A stretch of DNA of 64,000 bases from Trueperaceae bacterium (GTDB lineage Bacteria; Deinococcota; Deinococci; Deinococcales; Trueperaceae): assembly GCA_036381595.1 (NCBI GenBank), contig DASVCN010000035.1:21561-85560 (forward strand), read 5' to 3'. The stretch's first letter is position 1. The number at the start of each line of letters is the position of its first letter. This document shows, piece by piece, positions 36,313-45,295 of this stretch. The translations under genes and the position numbers were made by a program. The notes beneath the pieces were generated by a model. That model did no database searches. It had not been told where the DNA came from and worked only from the letters and a program-made list of their open reading frames with translations.

Positions 36313-36324
36313 GTAACTAGTTAC
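36313..36324. promoter_or_regulatory. Palindromic operator between CGNR regulator and SRPBCC gene
   Basis: GTAACTAGTTAC is a perfect 12-bp palindrome in the 83-nt divergent intergenic region. A further GTAAC half-site lies at about 36296-36300, giving a spaced array suited to a dimeric regulator. Confidence 0.55.
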
Positions 36325-36376
36325 CGCTCGTCGGCCGACCGGGGCGCTACCTGCGTCGGGGTACGCTTCGATCGAC

Positions 36377-36868
36377 ATGGGAGACTCGAGCGACGACAAC
36401 CTCTGCATCGCGCGAGTGGTACCGCTTCCCCGACCCGAGGCGTTCGCGCTGTTCACCGACGGTTTCGGAAGCTGGTATCCGAGCATCTACACCTGGTCGG
36501 GCGACGGCCTCCGGTTCATCGGCATGGAGGGCAGAGTCGGCGGCCACTGCTTCGAAGTAGGGCCTCACGATTTCCGCTGCGACTGGGGCCGCGTCATCCT
36601 CTGGGAGCCGCCCGAACGGATCGGGTTCACCTGGCAGATCTCCTACTCGCGGGCCCCCGTCCCCGATCCGGTCGGCTGCAGCGAGATCGAGGTCGTCTGG
36701 AGCCCCCGCGATGACGGTAGCACCGATCTGGAGTTCTGCCACCGGCACTTCGCCCGCCACGGTGAAGAGTGGGCGGCCTACCGCGAGGCGATGGCATCGG
36801 AAGGCGGATGGCCCTACATCCTGGGCCAGTACCTGACGAAGGCGGCCGGAGGAGTGCAACCTTCGTAG
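36377..36868 (+). CDS. SRPBCC (AHSA1-like) ligand-binding protein
   Basis: A 163-residue START/AHSA1 fold: ARVVPLPRPEAFALFTDGFG, WYPSIYTWSGD, GRVILWEPPERIGFTWQISY, SEIEVVWSPRDDGSTDLEFC and a long C-terminal helix with a HEEWAAYREAM-like segment. These bind hydrophobic ligands or act in toxin resistance and polyketide aromatisation; no catalytic site can be named. The CGNR regulator is divergent and may control it. TACGCT lies 9 nt before the ATG. Confidence 0.85.
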   Translation: MGDSSDDNLCIARVVPLPRPEAFALFTDGFGSWYPSIYTWSGDGLRFIGMEGRVGGHCFEVGPHDFRCDWGRVILWEPPERIGFTWQISYSRAPVPDPVGCSEIEVVWSPRDDGSTDLEFCHRHFARHGEEWAAYREAMASEGGWPYILGQYLTKAAGGVQPS

Positions 36869-36938
36869 GAGGCGGTCCGGCCCTCGGTAACCGATAATGC
36901 TCGGGCGGCAGCGGGCCGGAGTGGAGTTGAGTTGAGCA

Positions 36939-37943
36939 GTGGCTAGCATCGAAGTCGACGGCATAACCAAGAGATATCGCAAGCGGAACTCCAAGGAACT
37001 CGTCACGGCGGTCGATGGAGTGTCGTTCCTGGTGCAGCCGGGCGAGGTCCTCGGTCTGCTGGGGCCGAACGGGGCCGGCAAGACCACTACCATCAAGACG
37101 ATCTGCGGATTGCTCAGGCCCGACTCGGGCCGGGTTCGCGTTTGCGGGGTGGACAACCAGCGCCAGAGGCAGAAGGCGCTGAGGCATATAAGTGCCGTTC
37201 TGGAGGGTAACCGCAACCTCTACTGGCGGTTGACGGTTAGGGAGAACCTCGAGTACTTCGCGGGGAACCGAGGCCGCTCCCGCCGCTCGACAAGTGCCGA
37301 CATCGAACGACTCCTCGCCAGTTTCCATCTCGTGGAGAAGGCCGGCGAGCTTGTCAACAACCTGTCCCGCGGCATGCAGCAGAAGCTCGCCATCGCCGTC
37401 GCCATGCTGGCGGGCACCGAAGTACTGCTGCTCGATGAACCGACGCTGGGCCTCGATGTCGAGACTGGCTATGAAGTGCGCGAGCACCTGAACCGCATCG
37501 CTCGCGAGGAGGGGCGCACCATCCTCCTGAGCACCCACGACATGTCTGTGGTGCAGGATCTGTGCGAGCGGACCGTGATCGTGAGCGACGGCAAGGTGGT
37601 AGTCGACGACAAGGTCGGCAACCTTCTCAAGCTCTTCGACACCCGTGCCTACACCATCTCGCTGGTCGGCAGCCTCAGCGCCAGACAGCGGGCTGCACTG
37701 GAAGCCAAATTCCCGGCGTTGACGATCGAGGATGACGGTCACAACAGCAGCGTCCGGGTCGACCTGCGCCAGTCGGACGAGATCTACGACCTCATAGAGA
37801 TCCTCAGGCTCGAGCGAAGCCACATAGATGCGATCGATCGCACCCCCGTCGATTTCGAGCAGGTGTTCCGCAAGTTGGTCGGCAGCAACGGCAGGGCGGC
37901 ACCGGCTGTCGACAGGCCGAAGGAGGAGGCCGCGAATGCTTAA
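36939..37943 (+). CDS. ABC transporter ATP-binding protein (ABC-2 exporter)
   Basis: A 334-residue ATPase. Walker A GPNGAGKTT, signature LSRGMQQKLAIAVAML, Walker B VLLLDEPTLGLDVE and switch region LSTHDMSVV are intact. A C-terminal ~90-residue domain (RAYTISLVGSLSARQRAAL-like) follows, as in drug and antibiotic exporters. The GTG start has only a distant GGAG. The permease starts 8 nt before its stop, so both are one unit. Confidence 0.9.
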   Translation: MASIEVDGITKRYRKRNSKELVTAVDGVSFLVQPGEVLGLLGPNGAGKTTTIKTICGLLRPDSGRVRVCGVDNQRQRQKALRHISAVLEGNRNLYWRLTVRENLEYFAGNRGRSRRSTSADIERLLASFHLVEKAGELVNNLSRGMQQKLAIAVAMLAGTEVLLLDEPTLGLDVETGYEVREHLNRIAREEGRTILLSTHDMSVVQDLCERTVIVSDGKVVVDDKVGNLLKLFDTRAYTISLVGSLSARQRAALEAKFPALTIEDDGHNSSVRVDLRQSDEIYDLIEILRLERSHIDAIDRTPVDFEQVFRKLVGSNGRAAPAVDRPKEEAANA

Positions 37944-38703
37944 CGTCCTTGCCGCCAACATCAGGAAGGTGGCGATCGAGATGCGCCGCTACCTGCCGAA
38001 CACCATCAGTATGATCGTCACCTTCTACGCCATCTTCCTCATGTTCTTCTGGGGAATCAACGCCCTCGGTTCGCCAGAGAACGCCGGGGAGAGCAACCAG
38101 TACCTGATAGTCATCATGGTGCTCTGGTTCCTCTCGCTTATGGCGATGCAGGGGATCGGCTGGGAGATCACCCAGGAGGCGACGCGTGGCACGCTCGAGC
38201 AGCTCTACATGTCACCGGTTCCCGCCTGGCGCATCCTTCTCGCCCGGATGGTGGGGAACGTCCTGGTCAATCTGATAGTCATCGCGCTGATGCTGCTGAT
38301 GGCCATGGCTACCGCCCAGGAGTGGCTGGTGTTCGACGTGCCCACGCTGGTGCCGTTGGTGTTGCTCACGATCCTCTGCATGCTGGGGGTGGGCTTCATG
38401 GTTGCGGGGCTGGCGTTGGTGTTCAAGCACATCCAGGCGCTCCTGCAGATCGCCCAGTTCATCTTCGCGGCGCTCGTCACCGTGCCGGTTCTCCTCACGC
38501 CCTGGTTCGAGCTGCTGCCGGTGGTTCGCGGCGCCTCCATGGTGCGCGAGGCGATGGCCGAAGGCACCTCGCTCACGGGTTTCGCGGCCTCCGACTGGTT
38601 GTTGCTGCTGGTCAACGCGCTCTTCTACTTCGGCCTGGGAGTGTTCCTCTACAAGTTGGCCGAGCGCAGGGCGATGAACAAAGGGCTGCTGGGGCAGTAC
38701 TGA
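37936..38703 (+). CDS. ABC-2 type transporter permease
   Basis: A 255-residue permease. The ATG at 37936 follows AGGAGGAGG (37921-37929) by 6 nt and overlaps the ATPase stop. Six helices; the conserved IGWEITQEATRGTLEQLYMS cytoplasmic segment after helix 2 is typical of ABC-2 permeases. It exports an unknown substrate with the preceding ATPase. Confidence 0.88.
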   Translation: MLNVLAANIRKVAIEMRRYLPNTISMIVTFYAIFLMFFWGINALGSPENAGESNQYLIVIMVLWFLSLMAMQGIGWEITQEATRGTLEQLYMSPVPAWRILLARMVGNVLVNLIVIALMLLMAMATAQEWLVFDVPTLVPLVLLTILCMLGVGFMVAGLALVFKHIQALLQIAQFIFAALVTVPVLLTPWFELLPVVRGASMVREAMAEGTSLTGFAASDWLLLLVNALFYFGLGVFLYKLAERRAMNKGLLGQY

Positions 38704-39106
38704 GGCCCGGGCGGATCGGCTGGCGGGCTCCCGGTACGCGCGCTGCTATGGGTGGAGAACTCGGCACCAGAGAGCGAACCGCCGCCCGGGGTTGCCGATG
38801 GACCTCCTTTCCGGTGGATTGGACAGTTGGCCAGAATGCCAACGTGAGGCGCGGCGCCTGCGTGAGGGGGCGCCACCGGACTGATCGCTCCATCCGCCGC
38901 TCTGGCGCGTCGAGGGGCAACACTGTACTACCTCGACGACGGTCAAGAAACCGAGGCAATAGACAGTCACGTACTCGTTCTGTTCGGACGTCGGAGCGAT
39001 TTGAAGGTGCACCCGTGTGCCCTTGGCCGGCCCAGTCCCGACCTTCTCGAGAGGGTTCGATTTCTGACGGCCAGCTAGAAGATAAGTGGACTCGAGGCCC
39101 CGGGAT
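38704..39106. other. Intergenic region without a supported gene
   Basis: About 400 nt between the exporter permease and the LarA homologue. No frame has a good start with a ribosome site, and the codon pattern is unlike the neighbours. The only structure noted is a small hairpin near 39004-39024 (AAGG-GCAC paired with GTGC-CCTT). It may be a decayed gene or an untranslated region. Confidence 0.5.
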
Positions 39107-40372
39107 TCAGTCTCGGCGAGCCCTCACCTTGAACAGCGTTTCTCCCGCCTTCGGCACGTATAGGATGCCCTCCTCCTCACGCCCCTGCCACTCGCTGGGA
39201 TCGATCTCGTCGTGATCCAGGTAACCGAGGTTCAGCTCTTCGCACTCCTGCGGCGACAGCCGGGTCGCCAGGGTGACCTTCGCTCGCGGCTTCTCCACTC
39301 CGTCCTCATATGAGCCATCGCCGCGCACGTGAGTCGAATGGGCGAGAACCCCCAGCGGGATCTGCTCGAACCGCGGCCACTGCGCCAGGAAGTAGTCGAG
39401 GACGTGGTAGCCGATCTCGCGGATGTAACGGCCGTGGACTTCACTCACCTCGTCCAGGTGCGGCGCGTAGATGATGAGCTCTCCGCCTTCCGCCAGTGCC
39501 GGCTCGAGTTTGTACATCGCCTTGCCTGCCGTCCACAGTTCGTCGTACATCGGCGGCGCGCCCGAGAGTATCCGCTGGAACGGCTCTTCCACCCAACGGA
39601 TCTGGCGCTCGCTCGAGAGGTCCGCCGCGGCCGACCACGCCTCCAGGTAGTTCCCGACGAAGAGTCCGGCGAGACCGTCGCCCTCGACCACCATCGCAGC
39701 CAGCGTGATCGGGGTCTTCACCAGCTCGGCCGCGGCATGGATCATCGCCCTCACCGGCGTGTCCTTGATGCCGATGGTTCCGCGTACACCCGACAGTGCG
39801 CCCAGCCAGTGAGTCACGTTGATCATCTCGGGACCGCTGATCCCCGGGAAGAGGTATTTGGCGCCCCCCGAGAAGCCGACGACCTCATGGGGGAAGGTAG
39901 GGCCAACGATGATCAGGTGATCGTACTCGAGTGCCGCCCGGTTGATCCGTACCTCGACGTCGCCACCGAGTGTCGGGTGCCAGCGCCGGCCGGCGATCTC
40001 CTTGATCCGGTCTGCGGACAGGGTCCCGATCGGCACCAGGACTCCTGGGTCGTTCCAGGCGTGGTTGATGATCCCTACCTGCCGGTAGCGCCCCTCCCGC
40101 TCCTCGCGCGTCAGGCCGACGAGGCGAAGCAGCCGTTCCTCGCTCAACGGCGGGTGGGTACCAAGCGCGACCATGAAGTCGAGTCGCGCCGCGCCCTGCA
40201 GCAGCCGGACGACCTCCCGGAAGAGCATGGGCAGAGGGATCGTCCGGGTGTGGTCGGGGATGAGCACCAGGACCCGTTCGCCGGTGTGCTCGCCCAGCCC
40301 CGCTGCGAGGGTTTCGCGGACACGTTCGGCAGCCAGCTTCCGGCCCGGCGGAGCGACTTCGGTGATGAGCAT
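39107..40372 (-). CDS. LarA-like nickel-pincer racemase family protein
   Basis: About 421 residues from the ATG at 40372 (MLITEVAPPGRKL). The lactate racemase fold is recognised by IPDHTRTIPLPMLFREV (substrate and cofactor loop), VALGTHPPLSEERL, and FPHEVVGFSGGAKYLFPGIS, which carries the His and the cofactor-attached Lys of the LarA family. LarA homologues racemise or epimerise 2-hydroxy acids with a nickel-pincer nucleotide made by LarB, LarC and LarE; none of those is in the window, so the cofactor would have to be supplied from elsewhere. TAGACT lies 5 nt before the ATG with no ribosome site, a probable leaderless start. Confidence 0.85.
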   Translation of the reverse strand: MLITEVAPPGRKLAAERVRETLAAGLGEHTGERVLVLIPDHTRTIPLPMLFREVVRLLQGAARLDFMVALGTHPPLSEERLLRLVGLTREEREGRYRQVGIINHAWNDPGVLVPIGTLSADRIKEIAGRRWHPTLGGDVEVRINRAALEYDHLIIVGPTFPHEVVGFSGGAKYLFPGISGPEMINVTHWLGALSGVRGTIGIKDTPVRAMIHAAAELVKTPITLAAMVVEGDGLAGLFVGNYLEAWSAAADLSSERQIRWVEEPFQRILSGAPPMYDELWTAGKAMYKLEPALAEGGELIIYAPHLDEVSEVHGRYIREIGYHVLDYFLAQWPRFEQIPLGVLAHSTHVRGDGSYEDGVEKPRAKVTLATRLSPQECEELNLGYLDHDEIDPSEWQGREEEGILYVPKAGETLFKVRARRD

Positions 40373-40613
40373 GTCGCAGTCTACGACCCGCCCCCTTGCG
40401 TGTCGCTCGCCCGCGACGCGCCGTGCGGCCACGCTGCCCGGTGCCCGCTCCGGCGGTTCACCTGAGTCCCAGATGTACCTTTCGCTCGCAATGCATCCGA
40501 TCCGGCTCGGCCCGCATACCTAAGAGCGAGAGGGGGTGCGGATGAGATCGAGCTGATCCGGCGGGCAGAATCCAGGCAACCAAACGCGACGAGACGAGAC
40601 TTCCCAGGGGGAG

Positions 40614-41093
40614 ATGATGAAGACGAGGATCATGTTCGCGGCGCTTCTGGCGCTGGGCGCGCTGATCGTGGCGTTCGCCCAGGACGGAAGCCCAACCAGC
40701 GTGACGGCCATGGAGAGCGAAGAGTACGGTTCGTACCTCACCGACGCCGATGGGCGCACCCTCTACCTGTTCATAAACGAGGAGATGGAGTCGAGCGATC
40801 CCGAGAGGATGACCGAAGGGGTCCGCTCGAACGCCGTTTCCTGCACCGGCGGCTGCCTCGAGGCCTGGCCGCCGATAACCGCGCCGGTAGAGGCGGGCGA
40901 AGGGATCGACGAGGAGCTCCTCTACACCGCCGAGTTCGACGGTATGGAGATGGCCGTCTACAACGGCTGGCCACTCTACTACTTCGCTCGTGACACCGAA
41001 CCTGGCCAGATAAACGGCCAGGGGCGCGGGCAGGCCCCTACCATCTGGTACATCGTGAGCCCCGAAGGGCATCCTGTGGAAGAAGGCGGCTGA
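40614..41093 (+). CDS. Secreted COG4315-type repeat protein
   Basis: A 159-residue exported protein (MFAALLALGALIVAFAQ signal) with two copies of the PF03640 repeat: SYLTDADGRTLYLFINEEME with the CTGGCLEAWPPIT disulphide-type pair, and AVYNGWPLYYFARDTEPGQI with GQGRGQAPTIWYIVSPEG. The family has no assigned function. GGGGGAG abuts the first ATG; the second ATG at 40617 may be the true start. Confidence 0.85.
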   Translation: MMKTRIMFAALLALGALIVAFAQDGSPTSVTAMESEEYGSYLTDADGRTLYLFINEEMESSDPERMTEGVRSNAVSCTGGCLEAWPPITAPVEAGEGIDEELLYTAEFDGMEMAVYNGWPLYYFARDTEPGQINGQGRGQAPTIWYIVSPEGHPVEEGG

Positions 41094-41125
41094 GCCGCCG
41101 GTCAACTGCAGGAAGTGTCGAACCA

Positions 41126-41156
41126 CGGGCGGCTCGTCCCCGCGGCGAGCCGCCCG
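41126..41156. terminator. Bidirectional hairpin between convergent genes
   Basis: CGGGCGGCTCG (41126-41136) pairs perfectly with CGAGCCGCCCG (41146-41156), an 11-bp stem with a 9-nt loop, between two convergent stop codons. Both flanks lack a strong T-run. Confidence 0.65.
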
Positions 41157-41160
41157 TTCG

Positions 41161-42123
41161 CTAGTAGACTCGGCGCTGAGACTCGGCCACCACGATGCCC
41201 AGCAGCAGGAGGAGTGCGGCCGCCAGCGAAAATATGCCTGTCGCCTCCTCCGGTGCCATCCGCCACACCAGAGAGTTCCCCAACTCTCGGTAGACGTCGT
41301 TGAGGTCGGAGGCGTTGTCGACGAAGACGTAGCGTCCACCGGTGTCGGCAGCGATGCGCCTCAGGGTCGACTCGTCGAACCGGTAGCCCCGGCTGTAACC
41401 GCCGGGCCCCCAGTCACCGCCCCCGCCGCGATCGGTGCCTACGCCGACCGTGTGCACGGTGACCTGCTCGGGCACTATCATCTCGAGAGCGGTGACCGGA
41501 TCGATCCCTCCCCGGTTCTGGCCGTCGGAGAGGAGTATCACGGTTGCCAGGTCCTTCGGATCGTCGGCAGCGGCACGGCGCTCCTCGAGGCTGGGCAGGG
41601 CCGCCACGCTCGCCAGCAACGCTTCGCCGATCGCGGTCCCGCGCTGCAGCGTGAGCTCCTCGATCGCCTCGCGAAGCAGATCGTGATCCCGCGTCGGTGG
41701 CGCGACGGTGTTGGCGAAGTAGCCGAAGGTGACGAGTCCCACCCGGATGTTGTCCGGCACGTCATCGAGGAACGAGTAGACCGCCTCTTTGGCCGCCTCG
41801 AGGCGGCTCGGCTCTATGTCGGTGGCCCGCATCGACCAGCTCGAGTCCAGCGCCAGGATTATCGCCGCCTGCGGATGGGCTTCCGGCGCGGGCAGGCTGG
41901 GACGGGCGAGGGCGAAGAGGGCCAGCGTGCAGGTGCCCAGGTAGATGAAGGCAGGGACATGCCTCCTCCACCTCCTGCCGGTCTCGCTGGCGCGGGCTAT
42001 GAGGGCGAGATCCGGGTGCATGGTGACCGCTCGCGCGGCCGACCGCAGACTGCGGAAGTACAGCCAGATCAGCAGTGGCGCGAGTGCGAGGAGGGCGAGT
42101 CCCCACGGCCAGAGGAAACTCAT
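41161..42123 (-). CDS. Membrane VWA protein (BatA/BatB-like), last gene of MoxR operon
   Basis: A 320-residue protein with two N-terminal helices (FLWPWGLALLALAPLLIWLY; AFIYLGTCTLALFALARP), a von Willebrand factor A domain with the MIDAS motif DSSWS, TFG and the Thr-Asp positions (LLSDGQNRGG), and a C-terminal helix. BatA/BatB proteins act at the membrane with a MoxR ATPase. 13 nt after the paralogous gene. Confidence 0.9.
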   Translation of the reverse strand: MSFLWPWGLALLALAPLLIWLYFRSLRSAARAVTMHPDLALIARASETGRRWRRHVPAFIYLGTCTLALFALARPSLPAPEAHPQAAIILALDSSWSMRATDIEPSRLEAAKEAVYSFLDDVPDNIRVGLVTFGYFANTVAPPTRDHDLLREAIEELTLQRGTAIGEALLASVAALPSLEERRAAADDPKDLATVILLSDGQNRGGIDPVTALEMIVPEQVTVHTVGVGTDRGGGGDWGPGGYSRGYRFDESTLRRIAADTGGRYVFVDNASDLNDVYRELGNSLVWRMAPEEATGIFSLAAALLLLLGIVVAESQRRVY

Positions 42124-42136
42124 TTGTCGACTCCCT

Positions 42137-43183
42137 TCACGGTAGGCGGCGGCTCGTCCGCAGCCCCACGGTGGCGGCGATGAGCAGCAGTATCAGGGCG
42201 ACTCCTGTCAGCAGCGCGGAGATCTCGACCTCGGCGGCCTCCCAGCGGATCTCGCGGCCCAGGTCGCGGAACGCCTCGCGTAACCCCTCCGGATCGCCCG
42301 CGTCGAGCCGCTGACCTCCGGTGCGCTCGCTCATCAGCTCGAGGGTCTCCCCGTCGAAGGGAATGAAGTAGTCCTGGCCGTCTATGTGCGTTACCGCTCC
42401 GCCTACGCTCCCCACCGGCACGGTGTAGACCTGCACCTCCTGCTCCTCGGCGAAATCGAGCGCGAGCTCGAGCGCCTCGTTCGCCGGCAGGCCCGGATTG
42501 GCGCTGACGTTCGACACGCCGTCCGAGAGCACCAGGATCCGCCCTGGCGGCAGGGGCTCGGGAGGATCCACGCTCCCCCCGCCGGCGGTCGATCGCAGGT
42601 CCCGACCCGCGCCGCTCAGCGATTCGGGTGGTTCGGCCTCGCCTCGTCCCGGCAGCATCCTCACGCCGGCCACGATGGCGGCGGCGAGCGAGGTATTGCT
42701 CGTGGCCTGCACGCGTTCGAGGGCGGCGAGCAGTTCGTCGCCGGCGTTCGTAGGGGGGACGAGAACGAAGGCCGAGTCGGAGAAGCTGGCCAGCCCGAGG
42801 AGTGCCGAGGCCGGCGCGCTCTCCACGAACTGCTTGGCGAGGTTCCGGGCGACCTCCAGCCGGTTCGGGTCCACATCGTCGGCAAGCATCGACCGGGAGG
42901 CGTCGAGGGCTATGACGACGGCCGCCTTGTTCGCTGGCAGCGGTGGGCTCGCCTGGGGACGGGCTGCCGCCAGCAACAGGACGGCCAACGCCAGGAGCTG
43001 TAGCAGGCGCAGCGAACGGGTCCGCGAGGGTAGCGGTGGCCGGACGACGCTCGGATATAGCCGCTCATCGGCGAGCTTCCCGGCAGAGCGGGCACGCCTC
43101 CTGTCGGCGAGCCACCAGGTGAACAGCGCGGTCCCGAGGAGCAGCGGCGCCAACAGCAGCGCGTTCGGCCAGAGGAAAGTCAT
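42137..43183 (-). CDS. Membrane VWA protein (BatA-like)
   Basis: About 348 residues from the ATG at 43183, supported by GAGG upstream and by the match of MTFLWP to MSFLWP in its neighbour. Layout: two helices, VWA domain with MIDAS DASRS, LASFSD and LVLSDGVSNV, then a C-terminal helix (LLTGVALILLLIAATVGL). A loop of about 50 residues rich in Gly/Pro/Ser (GRGEAEPPESLSGAGRD onwards) is inserted before LVLSDG. Duplicate of the next gene, probably a heteromer. Confidence 0.88.
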   Translation of the reverse strand: MTFLWPNALLLAPLLLGTALFTWWLADRRRARSAGKLADERLYPSVVRPPLPSRTRSLRLLQLLALAVLLLAAARPQASPPLPANKAAVVIALDASRSMLADDVDPNRLEVARNLAKQFVESAPASALLGLASFSDSAFVLVPPTNAGDELLAALERVQATSNTSLAAAIVAGVRMLPGRGEAEPPESLSGAGRDLRSTAGGGSVDPPEPLPPGRILVLSDGVSNVSANPGLPANEALELALDFAEEQEVQVYTVPVGSVGGAVTHIDGQDYFIPFDGETLELMSERTGGQRLDAGDPEGLREAFRDLGREIRWEAAEVEISALLTGVALILLLIAATVGLRTSRRLP

Positions 43184-43199
43184 CGTCCTCACCGCACCG

Positions 43200-44192
43200 T
43201 CACTGCCGGCGTCCCCGCCGCGAGAGGGTGAAGCGCACCACCGGGGCGACCACTCCTTGGGAGGTCGAGATCTCGAGCAGGTCCACCCTCGATCGCCTGA
43301 ACGCTTGGGTGAGCGCCGCCTGTCTCTCTGCCACCAGCCGAGCGTGCTCCCGCCTTACTCGCGGGTCGGCGGTGTCCACCCACAGCTCCCTGCCCGTCTC
43401 GGGGTCGCGCAGCCGCAGGTCGCCTGCGAGCGGGAGCTCGCGTTCGGCGGGGTCGCTTATCTTCACCGCGATCACCTCGTGGCGCAGGGCGAGCCGGCGC
43501 AGCTCCGACTCCCACCGCCGCTCGCCTCCTTCCGGCTCTATGAAGTCCGAGACGACGAAAACGAGTGCCTTGCGTTTCAGGATCCGATTCGCCTCGGCAA
43601 GGGCCGAAGCGAGAGTGGGCCGCGGCCCGTTCGGTCTCCTCTCCCTGCTGGCGCTGGTCCGGAGCAGGGTGCCGATCAGCTCGAGTGGCGCGCGGCGGCC
43701 GCCGCCGAGGGGGGAGAGCGAGATGTCGCCTTCGGAGAAGCTCAGCGCGCCTACCTTGTTGCCGCGCCTGGTGACGACCGCCGCGGTGAGGCCGGCGAAC
43801 TCGAACGCCAACTCCTCCTTGCGCACGCGTCTGGTTCCGAACGCCATAGAGGATGAGAGGTCCACCACCAGCCACGCCCGCACCTCACGCTCTTCGCGGT
43901 ACTGCCGAACGTGCAGGGTTCCGGAGCGAGCGGTGACGTTCCAGTCGATGCGGCGTACCTCGTCACCCGGTTGGTATTCGCGCACCTCGGCCAAGTCCAG
44001 ACTCGGTCCATAGAAGAGACCGCTGTAATCGCCGAAGAGGAAGCCGTCGAGCCGCCTCAGGATCCTGAACTCGATACGTTTGAGGAGTTGCGTCGGCGTT
44101 TCACCCAGGTAGCTGCCCGGGCCGGGCGTTCCGCCTGGGAGGGTCTGGGTTGGTACCGCCGGTCGATGCCGGGCGAAGAAGAGTGCCACCAT
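43200..44192 (-). CDS. DUF58 domain protein
   Basis: A 330-residue protein. The DUF58 hallmark is clear: [19 protein letters not shown], and a VWA-like half-domain ([20 protein letters not shown]). No membrane helix is present. DUF58 proteins are constant partners of MoxR ATPases and VWA proteins in operons tied to stress tolerance and complex maturation. 12 nt after moxR, 17 nt before the first VWA gene. Confidence 0.9.
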   Translation of the reverse strand: MVALFFARHRPAVPTQTLPGGTPGPGSYLGETPTQLLKRIEFRILRRLDGFLFGDYSGLFYGPSLDLAEVREYQPGDEVRRIDWNVTARSGTLHVRQYREEREVRAWLVVDLSSSMAFGTRRVRKEELAFEFAGLTAAVVTRRGNKVGALSFSEGDISLSPLGGGRRAPLELIGTLLRTSASRERRPNGPRPTLASALAEANRILKRKALVFVVSDFIEPEGGERRWESELRRLALRHEVIAVKISDPAERELPLAGDLRLRDPETGRELWVDTADPRVRREHARLVAERQAALTQAFRRSRVDLLEISTSQGVVAPVVRFTLSRRGRRQ

Positions 44193-44204
44193 CGAGTCGT
44201 CGGC

Positions 44205-45290
44205 TCAGCCGAACGCCGGTCGCCCCTGTGCCGACCGGCCGCGCCCGTGCGGATCGCCGAGGTGCGTGGCCGGGGCCGATTGAGCGTCAACGATCCTTGC
44301 CACCACCTCCTCGAGGTCGACGCCGTCGGCCAGGGCCGAGTAGGAGAGGGTGACCCGGTGCCGCAGCACCTCGGGCGCCAGATCCCGTACGTCACCGGGG
44401 AGGGCGAACTCGCGGCCACGAAGCAGCGCCAGAGCCTTCGCCCCAAGGATCATGTTGATGCTGGCACGGGGGCTGGCGCCGTAGGCGATATGCTCCTTCA
44501 GCTCCGCAAGGCCGACCTGAGAGGGGTCCCTGGTTGCGCGAGCGAGACGCACCGCGTACTCGATGACGGCCGGATGCACGAACACCTCGTCGGCCAGTGC
44601 CTGCAGAGTCCTCAGCTCATCGGCGTCGAGCTGCACCCTCACCGGCTCCAAACGGGCCGACACCCGCTCTACGATCGTTATCTCCTCGAACGCCGAGGGG
44701 TAGTCGATGGTCACCTTGAACATGAAGCGGTCGACCTGCGCCTCGGGCAGGAAGTAGGTGCCCTCCGACTCGATAGGGTTCTGGGTGGCCAGCACCAGGA
44801 ACGGGTCGGGTAAGGCCCGCGTCTCGTGGCCGATGGTCACCTGACGCTCCTGCATGGCCTCGAGGAGGGCCGACTGCACCTTCGCCGGAGCCCTGTTGAT
44901 CTCGTCGGCCAGGATCAGGTTGGCCACTACCGGGCCCATCTCGACGTGGAACTCGCCATCTCTCGGGTTGTAGATCCGTGTCCCCACCAGGTCGGCCGGA
45001 ACCAGGTCGGGGGTGAACTGGATCCGTTTGAAGGTGGTTCCGAGGGCTTCGGCGAGGCTGCGGATCGCCAGCGTCTTGGCTAGCCCTGGGACCCCCTCGA
45101 TGAGTACGTGACCGCGGGCGAGCAGCGCCACCAGCATGCGTTCGAGCATCAGATCCTGACCGACGATCCGCTTCTTCACCTCGAGCAGCAGGCCGCGGAG
45201 CTTGGAGGCGGCGTCGGCCACCACCCGCGGCTCGAGTCCGCCTTCCGCCGTGACGCCATCGAGTGCCCTTCTCTCGCGAGGGTCGTCCAT
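44205..45290 (-). CDS. MoxR family AAA+ ATPase
   Basis: About 361 residues from the ATG at 45290 (GGAGGT 7 nt upstream). Walker A GVPGLAKT (66-73), Walker [12 protein letters not shown], sensor 1 [19 protein letters not shown] and the Arg-finger region DRFMFKV are intact, as is the C-terminal lid ([15 protein letters not shown], about the sensor 2 Arg). MoxR proteins act as chaperone-like ATPases for VWA partners. Second gene of a five-gene operon. Confidence 0.93.
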   Translation of the reverse strand: MDDPRERRALDGVTAEGGLEPRVVADAASKLRGLLLEVKKRIVGQDLMLERMLVALLARGHVLIEGVPGLAKTLAIRSLAEALGTTFKRIQFTPDLVPADLVGTRIYNPRDGEFHVEMGPVVANLILADEINRAPAKVQSALLEAMQERQVTIGHETRALPDPFLVLATQNPIESEGTYFLPEAQVDRFMFKVTIDYPSAFEEITIVERVSARLEPVRVQLDADELRTLQALADEVFVHPAVIEYAVRLARATRDPSQVGLAELKEHIAYGASPRASINMILGAKALALLRGREFALPGDVRDLAPEVLRHRVTLSYSALADGVDLEEVVARIVDAQSAPATHLGDPHGRGRSAQGRPAFG

Positions 45291-45295
45291 CTGCG

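Noticed and set aside
38704..39106. A small gene or transposase remnant
   Set aside because: No frame has a ribosome site, a motif or terminal repeats; left as intergenic.
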